Below, in pieces: positions 53,834 through 63,286 of a stretch of 64,000 bases of DNA. How positions within the stretch are numbered: position 1 is the stretch's first letter; each line of letters starts with the position of its first letter. Made by a program: the position numbers and the translations under genes. The notes beneath the pieces are model-generated. The model saw only the letters and a list, made by a program, of their open reading frames with translations, was not told where the DNA came from and searched no databases. This stretch comes from Candidatus Pantoea floridensis. GTDB taxonomy: Bacteria > Pseudomonadota > Gammaproteobacteria > Enterobacterales > Enterobacteriaceae. Location of the stretch: positions 2,666,001 through 2,730,000 of the forward strand of contig NZ_OCMY01000001.1 of the NCBI RefSeq assembly GCF_900215435.1, in the 5' to 3' direction.

Positions 53834-54997
53834 ATGTCTGTAATTAAGATGACCGATCTGGATCTTGCTGGTAAACGCGTTCTGATCCGTGCCGATCTCA
53901 ACGTGCCAGTGAAAGAAGGGAAAGTGACGTCAGATGCACGTATTCGTGCTTCTCTGCCTACCATCGAAGCGGCGTTGAAACAGGGCGCGAAAGTGATGGT
54001 TACCTCTCACCTAGGTCGTCCGACTGAAGGTGAATACAACGAAGAGTTCTCCCTGCTGCCGGTTGTTAACTACCTGAAAGAAAAACTGAACAGCACCAAC
54101 GTAACCCTGGCGAAAGACTATCTCGAAGGCGTAGAAGTTGGCGCGGGTGAGCTGGTGGTGCTGGAAAACGTACGCTTTAACAAAGGCGAGAAAAAAGACG
54201 AAGAAACTTTGTCGAAGAAATATGCCGCGCTGTGCGACGTCTTCGTTATGGATGCGTTCGGTACTGCGCACCGTGCGCAGGCTTCTACCCACGGCGTGGG
54301 CAAGTTCGCGCCTATCGCTTGTGCCGGTCCGCTGCTGTCTGCTGAGCTGGAAGCATTGGGTAAAGTGATGAGCAATCCAGAGCGTCCGCTGGTTGCTGTG
54401 GTAGGCGGTTCTAAAGTTTCTACCAAATTTGACGTGCTGCAGTCGCTGGTTAAGATCGCCGACACCGTGATCGTGGGCGGTGGTATCGCGAATACCTTCG
54501 TTGCCATCGACAATAAAGTGGGCAAGTCACTGTACGAGCCAGACTTCGTTGAAGCGGCGAAAAAGCTGCGTGACGAGCACGGCATCCCGGTTCCTACTGA
54601 TTCCCGCGTAGGCACGGAATTCTCTGAAACTGCACCGGCAACCGTGAAAAAGGTTACCGAAGTTGCGGATAACGAAGAGATTATGGACTTCGGCGACGAA
54701 ACTGCGAACGCGATGGCTGCGATCCTGAAAGACGCGAAAACCATCCTGTGGAACGGTCCGGTTGGCGTGTTCGAATTCCCTAACTTCCGTAAAGGTACCG
54801 AGATCGTGGCCAACGCCATCGCTGATAGCAATGCATTCTCTGTTGCCGGTGGCGGCGATACGCTGGCCGCTATCGACCTGTTCGGTATCGAAGATAAGAT
54901 CTCCTATATCTCTACCGGCGGCGGCGCATTCCTCGAGTTCGTGGAAGGCAAAAAACTGCCAGCAGTTGCTATGCTGGAAGAGCGCGCGAAGCAGTAA
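53834..54997 (+). CDS. pgk: Phosphoglycerate kinase
   Basis: Transfers phosphate between 1,3-bisphosphoglycerate and ADP in glycolysis. 387 aa, full length. The N-terminal substrate-binding segment is [25 protein letters not shown] and [12 protein letters not shown] follow, and the C-terminal nucleotide region has [13 protein letters not shown] and [17 protein letters not shown] precedes the ATG. The downstream 103-bp spacer has GC-rich hairpins without a T-run, so read-through into fbaA is expected. Confidence 0.98.
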   Translation: MSVIKMTDLDLAGKRVLIRADLNVPVKEGKVTSDARIRASLPTIEAALKQGAKVMVTSHLGRPTEGEYNEEFSLLPVVNYLKEKLNSTNVTLAKDYLEGVEVGAGELVVLENVRFNKGEKKDEETLSKKYAALCDVFVMDAFGTAHRAQASTHGVGKFAPIACAGPLLSAELEALGKVMSNPERPLVAVVGGSKVSTKFDVLQSLVKIADTVIVGGGIANTFVAIDNKVGKSLYEPDFVEAAKKLRDEHGIPVPTDSRVGTEFSETAPATVKKVTEVADNEEIMDFGDETANAMAAILKDAKTILWNGPVGVFEFPNFRKGTEIVANAIADSNAFSVAGGGDTLAAIDLFGIEDKISYISTGGGAFLEFVEGKKLPAVAMLEERAKQ

Positions 54998-55100
54998 CTC
55001 TTTGGGGGCGGCGCTTCGGCGTCGCCTGAAGGCTAGCCCTTTTTGGGCAATCAAATCGCAATCCCTTCGGGGATGAACGGTAACGAAACGGGACACAACC

Positions 55101-56180
55101 ATGTCTAAAATTTTTGATTTCGTAAAACCCGGCGTTGTCACTGGTGACGACGTTCAGAAAATTTTCCAAGTAGCGAAAGAAAACAAATTCGCTCTGCCTG
55201 CAGTTAACTGCGTTGGCACGGATTCCATCAACGCGGTACTGGAAGCTGCGGCCAAAGTGAAAGCGCCGGTCATCGTTCAGTTCTCCAATGGTGGTGCTGC
55301 CTTCATCGCCGGTAAAGGTTTTAAAACTGATGAGCCACAAGGCGCGGCAATCGCTGGTGCTATTGCGGGTGCCTATCATGTGCATCTGATGGCTGAAAAA
55401 TACGGCGTGCCAGTTATCCTGCACACCGACCACTGCGCGAAGAAACTGCTGCCGTGGATCGATGGTCTGCTGGACGCTGGCGAAGAGCACTTCAAGAAAA
55501 CCGGTAAGCCACTGTTCTCCTCGCACATGATTGATCTGTCTGAAGAGTCACTGGAAGAGAACATCGAGATCTCCTCTAAGTATCTGGCGCGTATGGCTAA
55601 GCTGGATATGACCCTGGAAATCGAACTGGGTTGCACCGGTGGCGAAGAAGACGGCGTGGACAACAGCCACATGGACGCTTCTGCCCTGTACACCCAGCCA
55701 GAAGACGTTGATTACGCCTACACCGAGCTGAACAAAATCAGCCCACGTTTCACTATCGCGGCTTCCTTCGGTAACGTGCACGGCGTGTACAAGCCAGGCA
55801 ATGTGAAACTGACCCCAACCATCCTGCGTGATTCTCAGGAATACGTAACCAAGAAACATAATCTGCCGCACAACGCGCTTAACTTCGTGTTCCACGGTGG
55901 TTCAGGTTCTTCTGCGGCAGAAATCGAAGAATCAATCGGTTACGGCGTAATCAAAATGAACATCGATACCGACACCCAGTGGGCAACTTGGGACGGTATC
56001 CTGCAGTACTACAAAAAGAACGAAGCCTATCTGCAAGGCCAGCTGGGTAACCCGAACGGCGCTGATAGCCCGAACAAGAAATACTACGATCCACGCGTTT
56101 GGCTGCGTTCAGCGCAGGCATCAATGGTTGTTCGTCTGGAACAAGCATTCAAAGAACTTAACGCTGTCGACGTTCTGTAA
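55101..56180 (+). CDS. fbaA: Class II fructose-bisphosphate aldolase
   Basis: A zinc-dependent aldol cleavage of fructose-1,6-bisphosphate. 359 aa, the same as E. coli FbaA. Zinc ligands lie in VILHTDHCAKK and in FGNVHGVYKPGNVKL and FVFHGGSGS. The catalytic Asp is in the HTDH segment, and LEIELGCTGGEEDGVDN is the metal-associated loop. It ends at a strong terminator. Confidence 0.98.
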   Translation: MSKIFDFVKPGVVTGDDVQKIFQVAKENKFALPAVNCVGTDSINAVLEAAAKVKAPVIVQFSNGGAAFIAGKGFKTDEPQGAAIAGAIAGAYHVHLMAEKYGVPVILHTDHCAKKLLPWIDGLLDAGEEHFKKTGKPLFSSHMIDLSEESLEENIEISSKYLARMAKLDMTLEIELGCTGGEEDGVDNSHMDASALYTQPEDVDYAYTELNKISPRFTIAASFGNVHGVYKPGNVKLTPTILRDSQEYVTKKHNLPHNALNFVFHGGSGSSAAEIEESIGYGVIKMNIDTDTQWATWDGILQYYKKNEAYLQGQLGNPNGADSPNKKYYDPRVWLRSAQASMVVRLEQAFKELNAVDVL

Positions 56181-56196
56181 TTATTCCTTACAGTAC

Positions 56197-56223
56197 AAAA
56201 AAGGCCCGAAAGGGCCTTTTTTT
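56197..56223 (+). terminator. Terminator after fbaA
   Basis: AAGGCCC-GAAA-GGGCCTT is a stable GNRA-capped hairpin followed by a run of Ts. The A-run on the left also allows function on the other strand. Confidence 0.92.
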
Positions 56224-56368
56224 ATGCGTCTCGTCTGGAAAATCCCACGAATTCAGGCCATTTTTGGCGCTTCGCCCTATTTTTGTTTAACCTTGTAATC
56301 GGAGTGTCGGAGTCAATCTGGCAGTTTTTTGCATTTTCCCGCGGGAAACTCAATAACAGGGCTAACAA

Positions 56369-57244
56369 ATGGAAGACTTAAATGTCGTTAATGGCATTAA
56401 CAGTGCCGGTGGATGGCTGGTACGTAATCAGGCACTGATCCTTAGCTATGCGGTCAATATTGTGGCGGCGATCGTTACCATCATCATTGGTATGTTCATC
56501 GCACGCATTATTTCAAATGCCATTAACCGCGTGCTGCTGGCGCGTCATATTGATGCCACCGTGGCTGATTTCCTCTCGGCGATGGTGCGATACGGCGTTA
56601 TCGCGTTCACCATTATTGCTGCATTGGGTCGCGTTGGCGTGCAAACCGCCTCGGTGATCGCCGTGCTGGGTGCCGCTGGTTTGGCCGTGGGTTTAGCATT
56701 GCAAGGGTCGCTGTCGAATCTTGCTGCCGGCGTGCTGCTGGTGACCTTCCGTCCGTTCAAAACCGGTGAGTTTGTTGATCTTGGTGGTGTGATGGGTACC
56801 GTGCAGAACGTACAGATTTTCTCTACGACCCTGAAAAGCGCCGATGGCAAAATTGTGGTGGTGCCAAACGGTAAAATCATTGCCGGCAACATCATTAACT
56901 ATTCACGTGAACCGATTCGTCGTAATGAATTCATCATTGGCGTGGCCTACGATGCGGATGTTGATCAGGTCATTGCACTGTTACAGGAAGTGGTGGAAGC
57001 GGATGAGCGCGTCTTAAAAGATCTCGGTATCCAGATTGGCCTGAACGAACTGGCGGCCTCCTCGCTCAACTTTGTCGTGCGTTGCTGGAGCAAAAGCAGC
57101 GATCTGCAAAACGTCTATTGGGACCTGATGAAGAACTTCAAGCGCACGCTGGATGCGAATGGAATTGGTATTCCTTATCCGCAGATGGATGTGCATCTGC
57201 ATCAGGTGAAAAGCGAGCAACAGCTGCCCGCTCGCACCGAGTAA
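56369..57244 (+). CDS. mscS: Small-conductance mechanosensitive channel MscS
   Basis: A homoheptameric inner membrane channel that releases solutes on hypo-osmotic shock. 291 aa. Two outer transmembrane helices precede the pore helix TM3, with the conserved Gly/Ala packing segment [26 protein letters not shown]. The beta domain follows ([29 protein letters not shown]) and the C-terminal domain ends at [12 protein letters not shown]. It lies between fbaA and argO, as in E. coli. Confidence 0.97.
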   Translation: MEDLNVVNGINSAGGWLVRNQALILSYAVNIVAAIVTIIIGMFIARIISNAINRVLLARHIDATVADFLSAMVRYGVIAFTIIAALGRVGVQTASVIAVLGAAGLAVGLALQGSLSNLAAGVLLVTFRPFKTGEFVDLGGVMGTVQNVQIFSTTLKSADGKIVVVPNGKIIAGNIINYSREPIRRNEFIIGVAYDADVDQVIALLQEVVEADERVLKDLGIQIGLNELAASSLNFVVRCWSKSSDLQNVYWDLMKNFKRTLDANGIGIPYPQMDVHLHQVKSEQQLPARTE

Positions 57245-57252
57245 TTGAGCAA

Positions 57253-57276
57253 GAGGCACCTGCGGGTGCCTTTTTT
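57253..57276 (+). terminator. Terminator after mscS
   Basis: AGGCACC-TGC-GGGTGCCT followed by six Ts, 9 bases past the stop. Confidence 0.9.
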
Positions 57277-57374
57277 ATTAATGAAACTAATGAGCAATTA
57301 ATTCTTTCAATTTCCTCTAATACTCTCACCTCACTATACTGCACAGCATCTTCTTATTGTTCAGGAATGACACT

Positions 57375-57998
57375 GTGTTATCTGTTTATTTACAAGGGCT
57401 TGCCCTTGGTGCCGCGCTAATCCTGCCATTAGGTCCGCAAAATGCTTTCGTGATGAATCAGGGCATTAAGCGCCATTACCATCTGATGACCGCTGCGCTC
57501 TGTACCCTTAGCGATATTGCGCTGATCTGTGGTGGAATTTTTGGCGGCAGCGCGTTGCTGAACCAATCACCCATCTTACTGATGATCATTACCTGGGCGG
57601 GCGTGGCATTTTTACTGTGGTATGGCTGGGGTGCGTTGCGCAGTGCATGGCAAGGTGATGTGTCGTTGGCTTCTGAAGCCGAGCTGAAGCAGGGACGTTG
57701 GCGCATTATCGCCACACTATTGGCGGTAACCTGGCTCAATCCGCACGTCTATCTCGATACTTTTGTAGTACTTGGCAGCCTGGGCAGTCAGTTGCCATCA
57801 GTGGACGCACGCCGCTGGTTTGCCTTTGGCACCGTTAGCGCGTCAATTATTTGGTTCTTTGGCCTGGCACTGATGGCGGCATGGCTGTCACCACGATTGC
57901 GCACCGTGCGGGCGCAACGCGTTATTAATCTGCTGGTTGGTGGCGTGATGTGGTTTATCGCCATCCAGCTGGCGCGCCAGGGGATAGCTGCGTTCTAA
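57375..57998 (+). CDS. argO: Arginine exporter ArgO (LysE family)
   Basis: A six-span inner membrane exporter of arginine, and of canavanine or lysine in relatives. Landmarks are [32 protein letters not shown] and [21 protein letters not shown]. The open frame reaches a TTG at 57357, but GTG at 57375 has AGGA 8 bases upstream and gives [12 protein letters not shown], which lines up with the E. coli start. That gives 207 aa. E. coli ArgO is activated by ArgP, which is also encoded here, about 5 kb away. Its TAA overlaps the stop codon of the convergent oxidoreductase gene. Confidence 0.95.
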   Translation: MLSVYLQGLALGAALILPLGPQNAFVMNQGIKRHYHLMTAALCTLSDIALICGGIFGGSALLNQSPILLMIITWAGVAFLLWYGWGALRSAWQGDVSLASEAELKQGRWRIIATLLAVTWLNPHVYLDTFVVLGSLGSQLPSVDARRWFAFGTVSASIIWFFGLALMAAWLSPRLRTVRAQRVINLLVGGVMWFIAIQLARQGIAAF

Positions 57999-60256
57999 TG
58001 CAGATGTAAGCCGTAAAGTGCGGGCAGCGAACCCGCACTGGCGAGCAGTTCCAGCCTGATCTGGCGGAAACGCATTTCCTGCGGCACAAGGTGATGACAC
58101 AGTGAATGGTGATTTTCCTGCACTTCAACCAGTAATGTGTCATCCAGCCACAAGCGATAATGCGTGGTGCAGTGTGGCGTTATCGACTGCGCATGCCCCA
58201 TCTGCACCGTCTCCATCGCATGATCGAAATCGTTATCAAATAACAAGGTGAGTTGGCGCGCCTGCTGCGGTTCCCGCCATTGCCAGCTTACGTGGGGATG
58301 TGCGTCGTCCAGCGCCGGTACCCAACAGTTTGTGTGGCGTTCCGGACGTAACTTGCCATTCAGCAAATAATCGCGATGCCACAGCTGCAGCGGCGCTTCC
58401 AGCGCAAAGGCCAGCAGGATTTGCTGCGGCGCGCGACGCGGCAACCAAAAATCAAACTCATCAACCCCGTAATCACCATCATTAATCTGACGGGTACGTT
58501 TTGCTACGCGAGGGTTGAGGCTATTAAACACCATCATCACGCCCGGCAAACGCTGGCTGGTCAGCGCCATCTCAATATCCGGATTCTCTGCAAAAGCGAT
58601 AAACAGATAGCGATCGCTATCGGCCAGATAATCAAAATTCAGGCGATAAGCGCCCTGATCGTTGACCTCGATGCGTTGCGCGGCGAGCGGGCGATCGCCG
58701 CAGGTATTGGCGGGGTTGTCACTGGTGAGCAGCGACACCTGTAAGGTTTGCGCCCGCGCGGCACGCAGTTGCACGGTGATGGCCGGCAACCGTTCGCCTG
58801 CTTTTATCGGCAGCAGCAGTGCGCAGCGAGATGTCATGGGCTGCCATCCTGCATCCGCGGGCAGGGCGCGCAGCTGTAGCGTACTGCTGACCGTAACCTG
58901 TGCGTCTCGGGCGGGATTCGCCAGCGGCACGCGCGGTATAAATGCGCCCTGACGCAGCAACTGTTGCTGCAAGTCTCCCACCCGATCCGGCTGCGCCAGC
59001 TCGGCGGGCGTAAGCTGTTGCCGCTGACAGATGGCGGCTGCGCGTCCCACGGCTTCACCCAGTACGCCGCAGGTACACATCACGCGTGCGCTGCCAAATG
59101 CCACGTGTGTTGCGGAGATAAGGCGGCCGGTTAACAGCAAATTATCCAGCGATTGGCTGTACAGCGCGCGGAATGGAATGGTGTAGGTGCCTTTGCTGTG
59201 AAACTGACGACACCCTTCGTGTTGGCTATAGACGCCGTCGGCCGGATGCAAATCAATCGACCAGCCGCCATACGCCACGGCATCGTAGTGATCGCGCTGC
59301 TCAATGATGTCCTGCTGGCAGAGCAGCGTATCGCCAAGAAAACGTCGGCTCTCGCGCTTGCCGGGAATGAGCCCAACCCATTCAATGGTGAGGTTAGCGG
59401 CATCCGGGAATTCACCGGCGTTTTTGATGTAATCCCACACGCCCCAGACAATTTTCCACAGTTCCCACTTAATGGTTTCGCTTTCGTGCACGGTATCCAG
59501 CCGTCCGCCCCATTCCAGCCACCATAAATCGCATCCGTTGAGAGTGGCATTCAGGCGTTGGTAGCGCGGAATAGCGCTGATCTCTTTCAGGGCAAAAGAG
59601 GGCGGTACAAAACGGACGGGCTGTGCGGTGCGTTTGGTGTAAAAGTAGATCGAATGCCCGAGCTTGTGACCAAAATTTTCGCCTGGCGCCATTTTCTCGC
59701 CAAACTCGTCAACGGATTCTGCGCCGACACGATGTGCGGCACCGGCCAGATAGCCCAGGACGCCATCTCCGCTGGCATCAATAAACTGCGCGGCCGAAAC
59801 CCGATAGTGCGTCTGGTTGATAGCGTTAAATGCCTGTACGGCCTGCAGGCGGCGGCCAGATTTTTCGATATCAGTAACCACAGTATTGAGCAGTAAGGTC
59901 AGTCCCGGCTGTGCCTGCACAATATCCAGCAGCACCAGATCAAACAGCACGGGATTGCCCTCTTTATTACGCCACAGATTCTCCTCCATGATCTCGCCCA
60001 TGATGCCGCCTTCGCGCGCCCAGCGGTTGTTATTGCCCATGTGAGAAGTGGCACCGTTAGCCCACAGGCGTACCTCACTGGAGGCGTTGCCGCCCAGCAC
60101 CGGGCGATCCTGAATCAACACCACGCTCAGCCCCTCGCGTGCAGCGGCTAAAGCGGCACACACGCCCGCTAAACCTCCACCGGCAACCAATAAGTCTGCC
60201 TGCAGCTGTTGCTGAGGAAAGTCGCGTGCATTTTGTGATGAGAAAATTTGCATCAT
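57995..60256 (-). CDS. FAD-dependent oxidoreductase (FAD_oxidored family), 753 aa
   Basis: A predicted cytoplasmic flavoprotein. The FAD dinucleotide motif lies near residues 20-50 ([27 protein letters not shown]), followed by [16 protein letters not shown], typical of PF12831. [16 protein letters not shown] is the second conserved block. [21 protein letters not shown] near 390-410 is the C-terminal FAD contact. From about 480 there is a beta-rich extension that may bind carbohydrate. The substrate is unknown. The adjacent anion:cation-type MFS transporter and IclR regulator suggest catabolism of a sugar acid or similar organic acid. It has no signal peptide. Confidence 0.87.
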   Translation of the reverse strand: MMQIFSSQNARDFPQQQLQADLLVAGGGLAGVCAALAAAREGLSVVLIQDRPVLGGNASSEVRLWANGATSHMGNNNRWAREGGIMGEIMEENLWRNKEGNPVLFDLVLLDIVQAQPGLTLLLNTVVTDIEKSGRRLQAVQAFNAINQTHYRVSAAQFIDASGDGVLGYLAGAAHRVGAESVDEFGEKMAPGENFGHKLGHSIYFYTKRTAQPVRFVPPSFALKEISAIPRYQRLNATLNGCDLWWLEWGGRLDTVHESETIKWELWKIVWGVWDYIKNAGEFPDAANLTIEWVGLIPGKRESRRFLGDTLLCQQDIIEQRDHYDAVAYGGWSIDLHPADGVYSQHEGCRQFHSKGTYTIPFRALYSQSLDNLLLTGRLISATHVAFGSARVMCTCGVLGEAVGRAAAICQRQQLTPAELAQPDRVGDLQQQLLRQGAFIPRVPLANPARDAQVTVSSTLQLRALPADAGWQPMTSRCALLLPIKAGERLPAITVQLRAARAQTLQVSLLTSDNPANTCGDRPLAAQRIEVNDQGAYRLNFDYLADSDRYLFIAFAENPDIEMALTSQRLPGVMMVFNSLNPRVAKRTRQINDGDYGVDEFDFWLPRRAPQQILLAFALEAPLQLWHRDYLLNGKLRPERHTNCWVPALDDAHPHVSWQWREPQQARQLTLLFDNDFDHAMETVQMGHAQSITPHCTTHYRLWLDDTLLVEVQENHHSLCHHLVPQEMRFRQIRLELLASAGSLPALYGLHLH

Positions 60257-60310
60257 TTCATTCCTCTATGGCTAAGGCTAAGATTGAGTTTTACCCGCCG
60301 CAGGTGATCT

Positions 60311-61009
60311 ATGTCTTCTCAACCCAACCAAAGCCTGATTGATGGTATTCGCTGCCTGCAATATCTGGTTTCCAGCGACAAAGCCGTAGGTTGTCGTGAA
60401 TTGGCACGTCAGATGGGGATGAATAGCACGCGGGTTAATCGGCTGCTGATGACCATGGCTGCAATAGGTCTGACGACGCAGGATGAACATCGGCGTTATC
60501 TGCCTGGTCCTGGCATTCACGCGCTGGCGGCGCAGGCGATTCGCGGCTCTTCGCTGTTTGCGCAGGCTTTGCCACAGCTGGAACTTCACGCGCCGCGTGA
60601 TATCGTGGTTGCCCTGGGCGTACTGTGGGAAGATCAGGTGATCTATATCTGGCACTCTGAGCCCGGCGAACGTACCAGCGCCAGTCAGGCGCTGGCTGGC
60701 TTTCGTATGCTGCCTGCCTGGCAATCGGTAATTGGCGTGTCGCTGCTGGCGGCTGAAAGTGATGAGGCGCTGCAACCGCGCTTTAGCGATGCGCAGTGGC
60801 AACAAATTGCTCCGCTGCTGGCGCGCAAGCGTGGTGAAGACCATCTGATTTGGCATCGTGATGACGGTGAAATCAGCATGGCGCAGCCAATCGATAACAA
60901 TCGCGCGGCGCTGGCCTTTGCTAAAATCTGGCAGCCTGATGAGGCGCATCTCGCGGAGCGTCTGCAACAGCTGCAAACTCTGGCGCAGGTTTTGATTAGC
61001 CCGCACTAA
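60311..61009 (+). CDS. IclR-family transcriptional regulator (232 aa)
   Basis: It has an N-terminal winged helix-turn-helix at about 8-70 (SLIDGIRCLQYLVSSDKAVGCRELARQMGMNSTRVNRLL, split by the recognition helix) and a C-terminal effector domain with GVLWEDQVIYIWHSEPGERT and MLPAWQSVIGVSLLA. It is slightly shorter than typical IclR proteins (about 250 aa). It is divergent from the oxidoreductase gene across only 54 bp, so it probably controls that promoter and its own. AGGTG precedes the ATG. Its 3' end overlaps the MFS gene, which is transcribed convergently, by 14 bp. Confidence 0.88.
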   Translation: MSSQPNQSLIDGIRCLQYLVSSDKAVGCRELARQMGMNSTRVNRLLMTMAAIGLTTQDEHRRYLPGPGIHALAAQAIRGSSLFAQALPQLELHAPRDIVVALGVLWEDQVIYIWHSEPGERTSASQALAGFRMLPAWQSVIGVSLLAAESDEALQPRFSDAQWQQIAPLLARKRGEDHLIWHRDDGEISMAQPIDNNRAALAFAKIWQPDEAHLAERLQQLQTLAQVLISPH

Positions 61010-62303
61010 CATGGTCAATTTTCCCCACAATAAATAGATAGCTACCGATACCAATAGCGGCCAGCACGGCGATAAACGCCAAAGCTGGTGCGAAGTTGTC
61101 GCCATCAATCAAGGCGCCAATGGCAATTGGCACCACGATGGAAGAGAGCGCCCCCGTAAAGTTAAACACGCCGCCCGCCAGGCCAATCAAATGGCGCGGA
61201 GCCAGTGCGGTGACAAAAACCCAGGTGATGGTTGCCAAACCGTTGCCGAAGAATGCCAGCGACATAAACACAATGATCAGTGTCGAATCGTCGGTGTAAT
61301 TGGCACCGAGGATGAAAAGCGTCAGGAACAGCCCGAGGATCACCGGTAACTTGCGTGCCACGCTGGTGGATACACCCCGTCGCATCATGCGATCTGAGGC
61401 AAATCCGGCCAGCAGCACACCGCAGAAAGCGGCGAAGTAGGGCACCGATGCCACATAGCCACTTTTGATGAACCCCATGTGGCGATACTCCACCAGATAG
61501 GTGGGAAACCAGGTGAGAAAGAACCAGAAGGTGGCGGAGATGGTGAATTGTCCAATATAGATGCCGACCAATTTGCGGCTGCGGAACATCTGCGCTAAAT
61601 CACGCCAGCATGCTTTGGTGGGGTGATGGCCTTGCTCGCTCTGCAGTAGCGCGCCGTTATGGCGCAAGTAGTTCAGTTCTGCTGCGGAGACCCGTTTATG
61701 TTGATGTGGCTCGCGGTAAAGCCAATACCACAGCAGCGCCCAAACCATGCCCGCCAACCCGGTGATGAGAAACAGGCCGCGCCAGCCAAACGCATCCTGC
61801 ACGTGGAACAGCAGCGGCGTCATACAGGCCAGCCCGACAAACTGTGCGGATGAGTAGATACCAATGGCGCTGGCGCGCTCGTGCTCCGGAAACCAGCTGG
61901 AAATCACCCGATTATTGGCGGGCATCACCGGTGCTTCAAACGCGCCGACACCCAAGCGCAGGCCAAACAGCGCGGCGAACGTGCTGGCAAAAGCATGCAG
62001 TAGGGTAATGAGCGACCAGACAAATAAGCCAACCCCGTAGACCAGGCGAGCTCCGAGACGATCGATGAGAAATCCTCCGGGAATCTGCAAGGCGGCATAG
62101 ATCCAGCCGAAGGCGGAAAAGATTAACCCCATCTCCATCGGCGTGAAGCGTAATTCGCCAGCCATCTCAGTGGCGGCAACCGACAGATTGGTGCGGTCCA
62201 TGTAGTTGATAATGATATTAATAAACACCAAACCCAGCATCAGAAAGCGGGTACGTCCTGCTCGCATGCTGGTAGCGGTTTGGCTAAGCGGTTGTTCAGT
62301 CAT
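60996..62303 (-). CDS. MFS transporter, anion:cation symporter (ACS) type (435 aa)
   Basis: A twelve-span inner membrane transporter. The first helix has FINIIINYMDRTNLSVAA, the hallmark of the ACS family (glucarate, galactonate and related acid transporters). GWIYAALQIPGGFLIDRLGAR and GAFEAPVMPANNRVISSWFP follow. It likely imports the substrate of the neighbouring FAD enzyme. It is convergent with the IclR gene (14-bp overlap) and divergent from yggE. Confidence 0.92.
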   Translation of the reverse strand: MTEQPLSQTATSMRAGRTRFLMLGLVFINIIINYMDRTNLSVAATEMAGELRFTPMEMGLIFSAFGWIYAALQIPGGFLIDRLGARLVYGVGLFVWSLITLLHAFASTFAALFGLRLGVGAFEAPVMPANNRVISSWFPEHERASAIGIYSSAQFVGLACMTPLLFHVQDAFGWRGLFLITGLAGMVWALLWYWLYREPHQHKRVSAAELNYLRHNGALLQSEQGHHPTKACWRDLAQMFRSRKLVGIYIGQFTISATFWFFLTWFPTYLVEYRHMGFIKSGYVASVPYFAAFCGVLLAGFASDRMMRRGVSTSVARKLPVILGLFLTLFILGANYTDDSTLIIVFMSLAFFGNGLATITWVFVTALAPRHLIGLAGGVFNFTGALSSIVVPIAIGALIDGDNFAPALAFIAVLAAIGIGSYLFIVGKIDHVSAG

Positions 62304-62519
62304 TATGCAACTCCCGAATGCCGAGTGTTTCTTTAATAGAAACGATTTAGTGGGATTTTGGCGAATCTGTTCACCAAACTTTGCGATCGCGGCGACGTTA
62401 AAACAGCAGATTGCCCGAACTTTTTGTCAATTCAAAACTCAGACCATCACGCATGGTAATGTGTTTTGGGTTTAGCCATAGTGGCGACCTGCAAATTGAA
62501 TCCCTCAAGGAGGACTTTC

Positions 62520-63248
62520 GTGAAACTGAAAGCACTGGCGCTAGCCGCCGTAATGAGCACTGGCGCAATGTCCGGTGTAGTCCAGGCGGGTGAATTGCCA
62601 AATGGACCGCATGTGGTGACTTCTGGGCAAGCAAGTGTTGATGCCAAACCCGATATTGCGACGCTCGCTATTGTGGTTAATGTTTCCTCGAAAGACGCGG
62701 CGGAAGCAAAAAAACAAGCTGATGACCGCGTGGCGCAATACTTCGATTTCCTGCAAAAGAATGGTATTGAGAAAAAAGATATCGATGCGGCAAACCTGAG
62801 TACGCAGCCGGAGTACGACTACACCAAAGAGGGTAAGTCAGTACTGAAAGGTTATCGTGCTGAGCGTCAGGTCCAGGTGACGTTGCGTAAGCTAGATAAG
62901 CTGAACGAACTGCTGGATGGTGCGCTGAAATCGGGCCTGAATGAGATCCGTTCAGTGGAGTTGGGCGTGGCGAATCCGGACAGCTATAAAGAGCAGGCGC
63001 GTAAAGTGGCGATCGCCAATGCGACGCAGCAGGCAAATGCGCTGGCAGAAGGTTTCAACGCAAAATTGGGTTCGGTGTACAGCATTCGTTATCACGTTGC
63101 TAACTACCAGCCAATGCCGATGGCGCGCATGTATAAAGCCGCCGCCGCACCCGCAGACACCACCGCGCAGCAAACTTACGAGCAGCAGAGCATTCACTTC
63201 GACGATCAGGTGGATGTAGTATTCGAAATCAAACCGAATACGCCGTAA
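62520..63248 (+). CDS. yggE: Periplasmic SIMPL-domain protein YggE
   Basis: A SIMPL/DUF541 protein linked in E. coli to oxidative stress tolerance. It starts at a GTG with a strong AAGGAGG 7 bases upstream. The open frame runs further back to 62466, but that part has no signal sequence. The signal peptide is KALALAAVMSTGAMSGVVQA, then GELPNGPHVVTSGQASVDAKPDIATLAI. The C-terminus has QSIHFDDQVDVVFEI. 242 aa. Confidence 0.95.
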   Translation: MKLKALALAAVMSTGAMSGVVQAGELPNGPHVVTSGQASVDAKPDIATLAIVVNVSSKDAAEAKKQADDRVAQYFDFLQKNGIEKKDIDAANLSTQPEYDYTKEGKSVLKGYRAERQVQVTLRKLDKLNELLDGALKSGLNEIRSVELGVANPDSYKEQARKVAIANATQQANALAEGFNAKLGSVYSIRYHVANYQPMPMARMYKAAAAPADTTAQQTYEQQSIHFDDQVDVVFEIKPNTP

Positions 63249-63258
63249 CGCTTGATAT

Positions 63259-63282
63259 CAGGTCGCCATTTATGGCGACCTG
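63259..63282. terminator. Hairpin between yggE and argP (GGTCGCC palindrome)
   Basis: CAGGTCGCCAT and ATGGCGACCTG form an 11-bp perfect stem with a TT loop between convergent genes. It shares the GGTCGCC/GGCGACC arms with 21555-21574. A T-run is lacking, so it may be a dispersed palindrome that doubles as a bidirectional end signal. Confidence 0.55.
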
Positions 63283-63286
63283 AACA

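Noticed and set aside
54998..55100. Terminator between pgk and fbaA
   Set aside because: GC-rich hairpins are present but none is followed by a T-run, and the genes form an operon in relatives.
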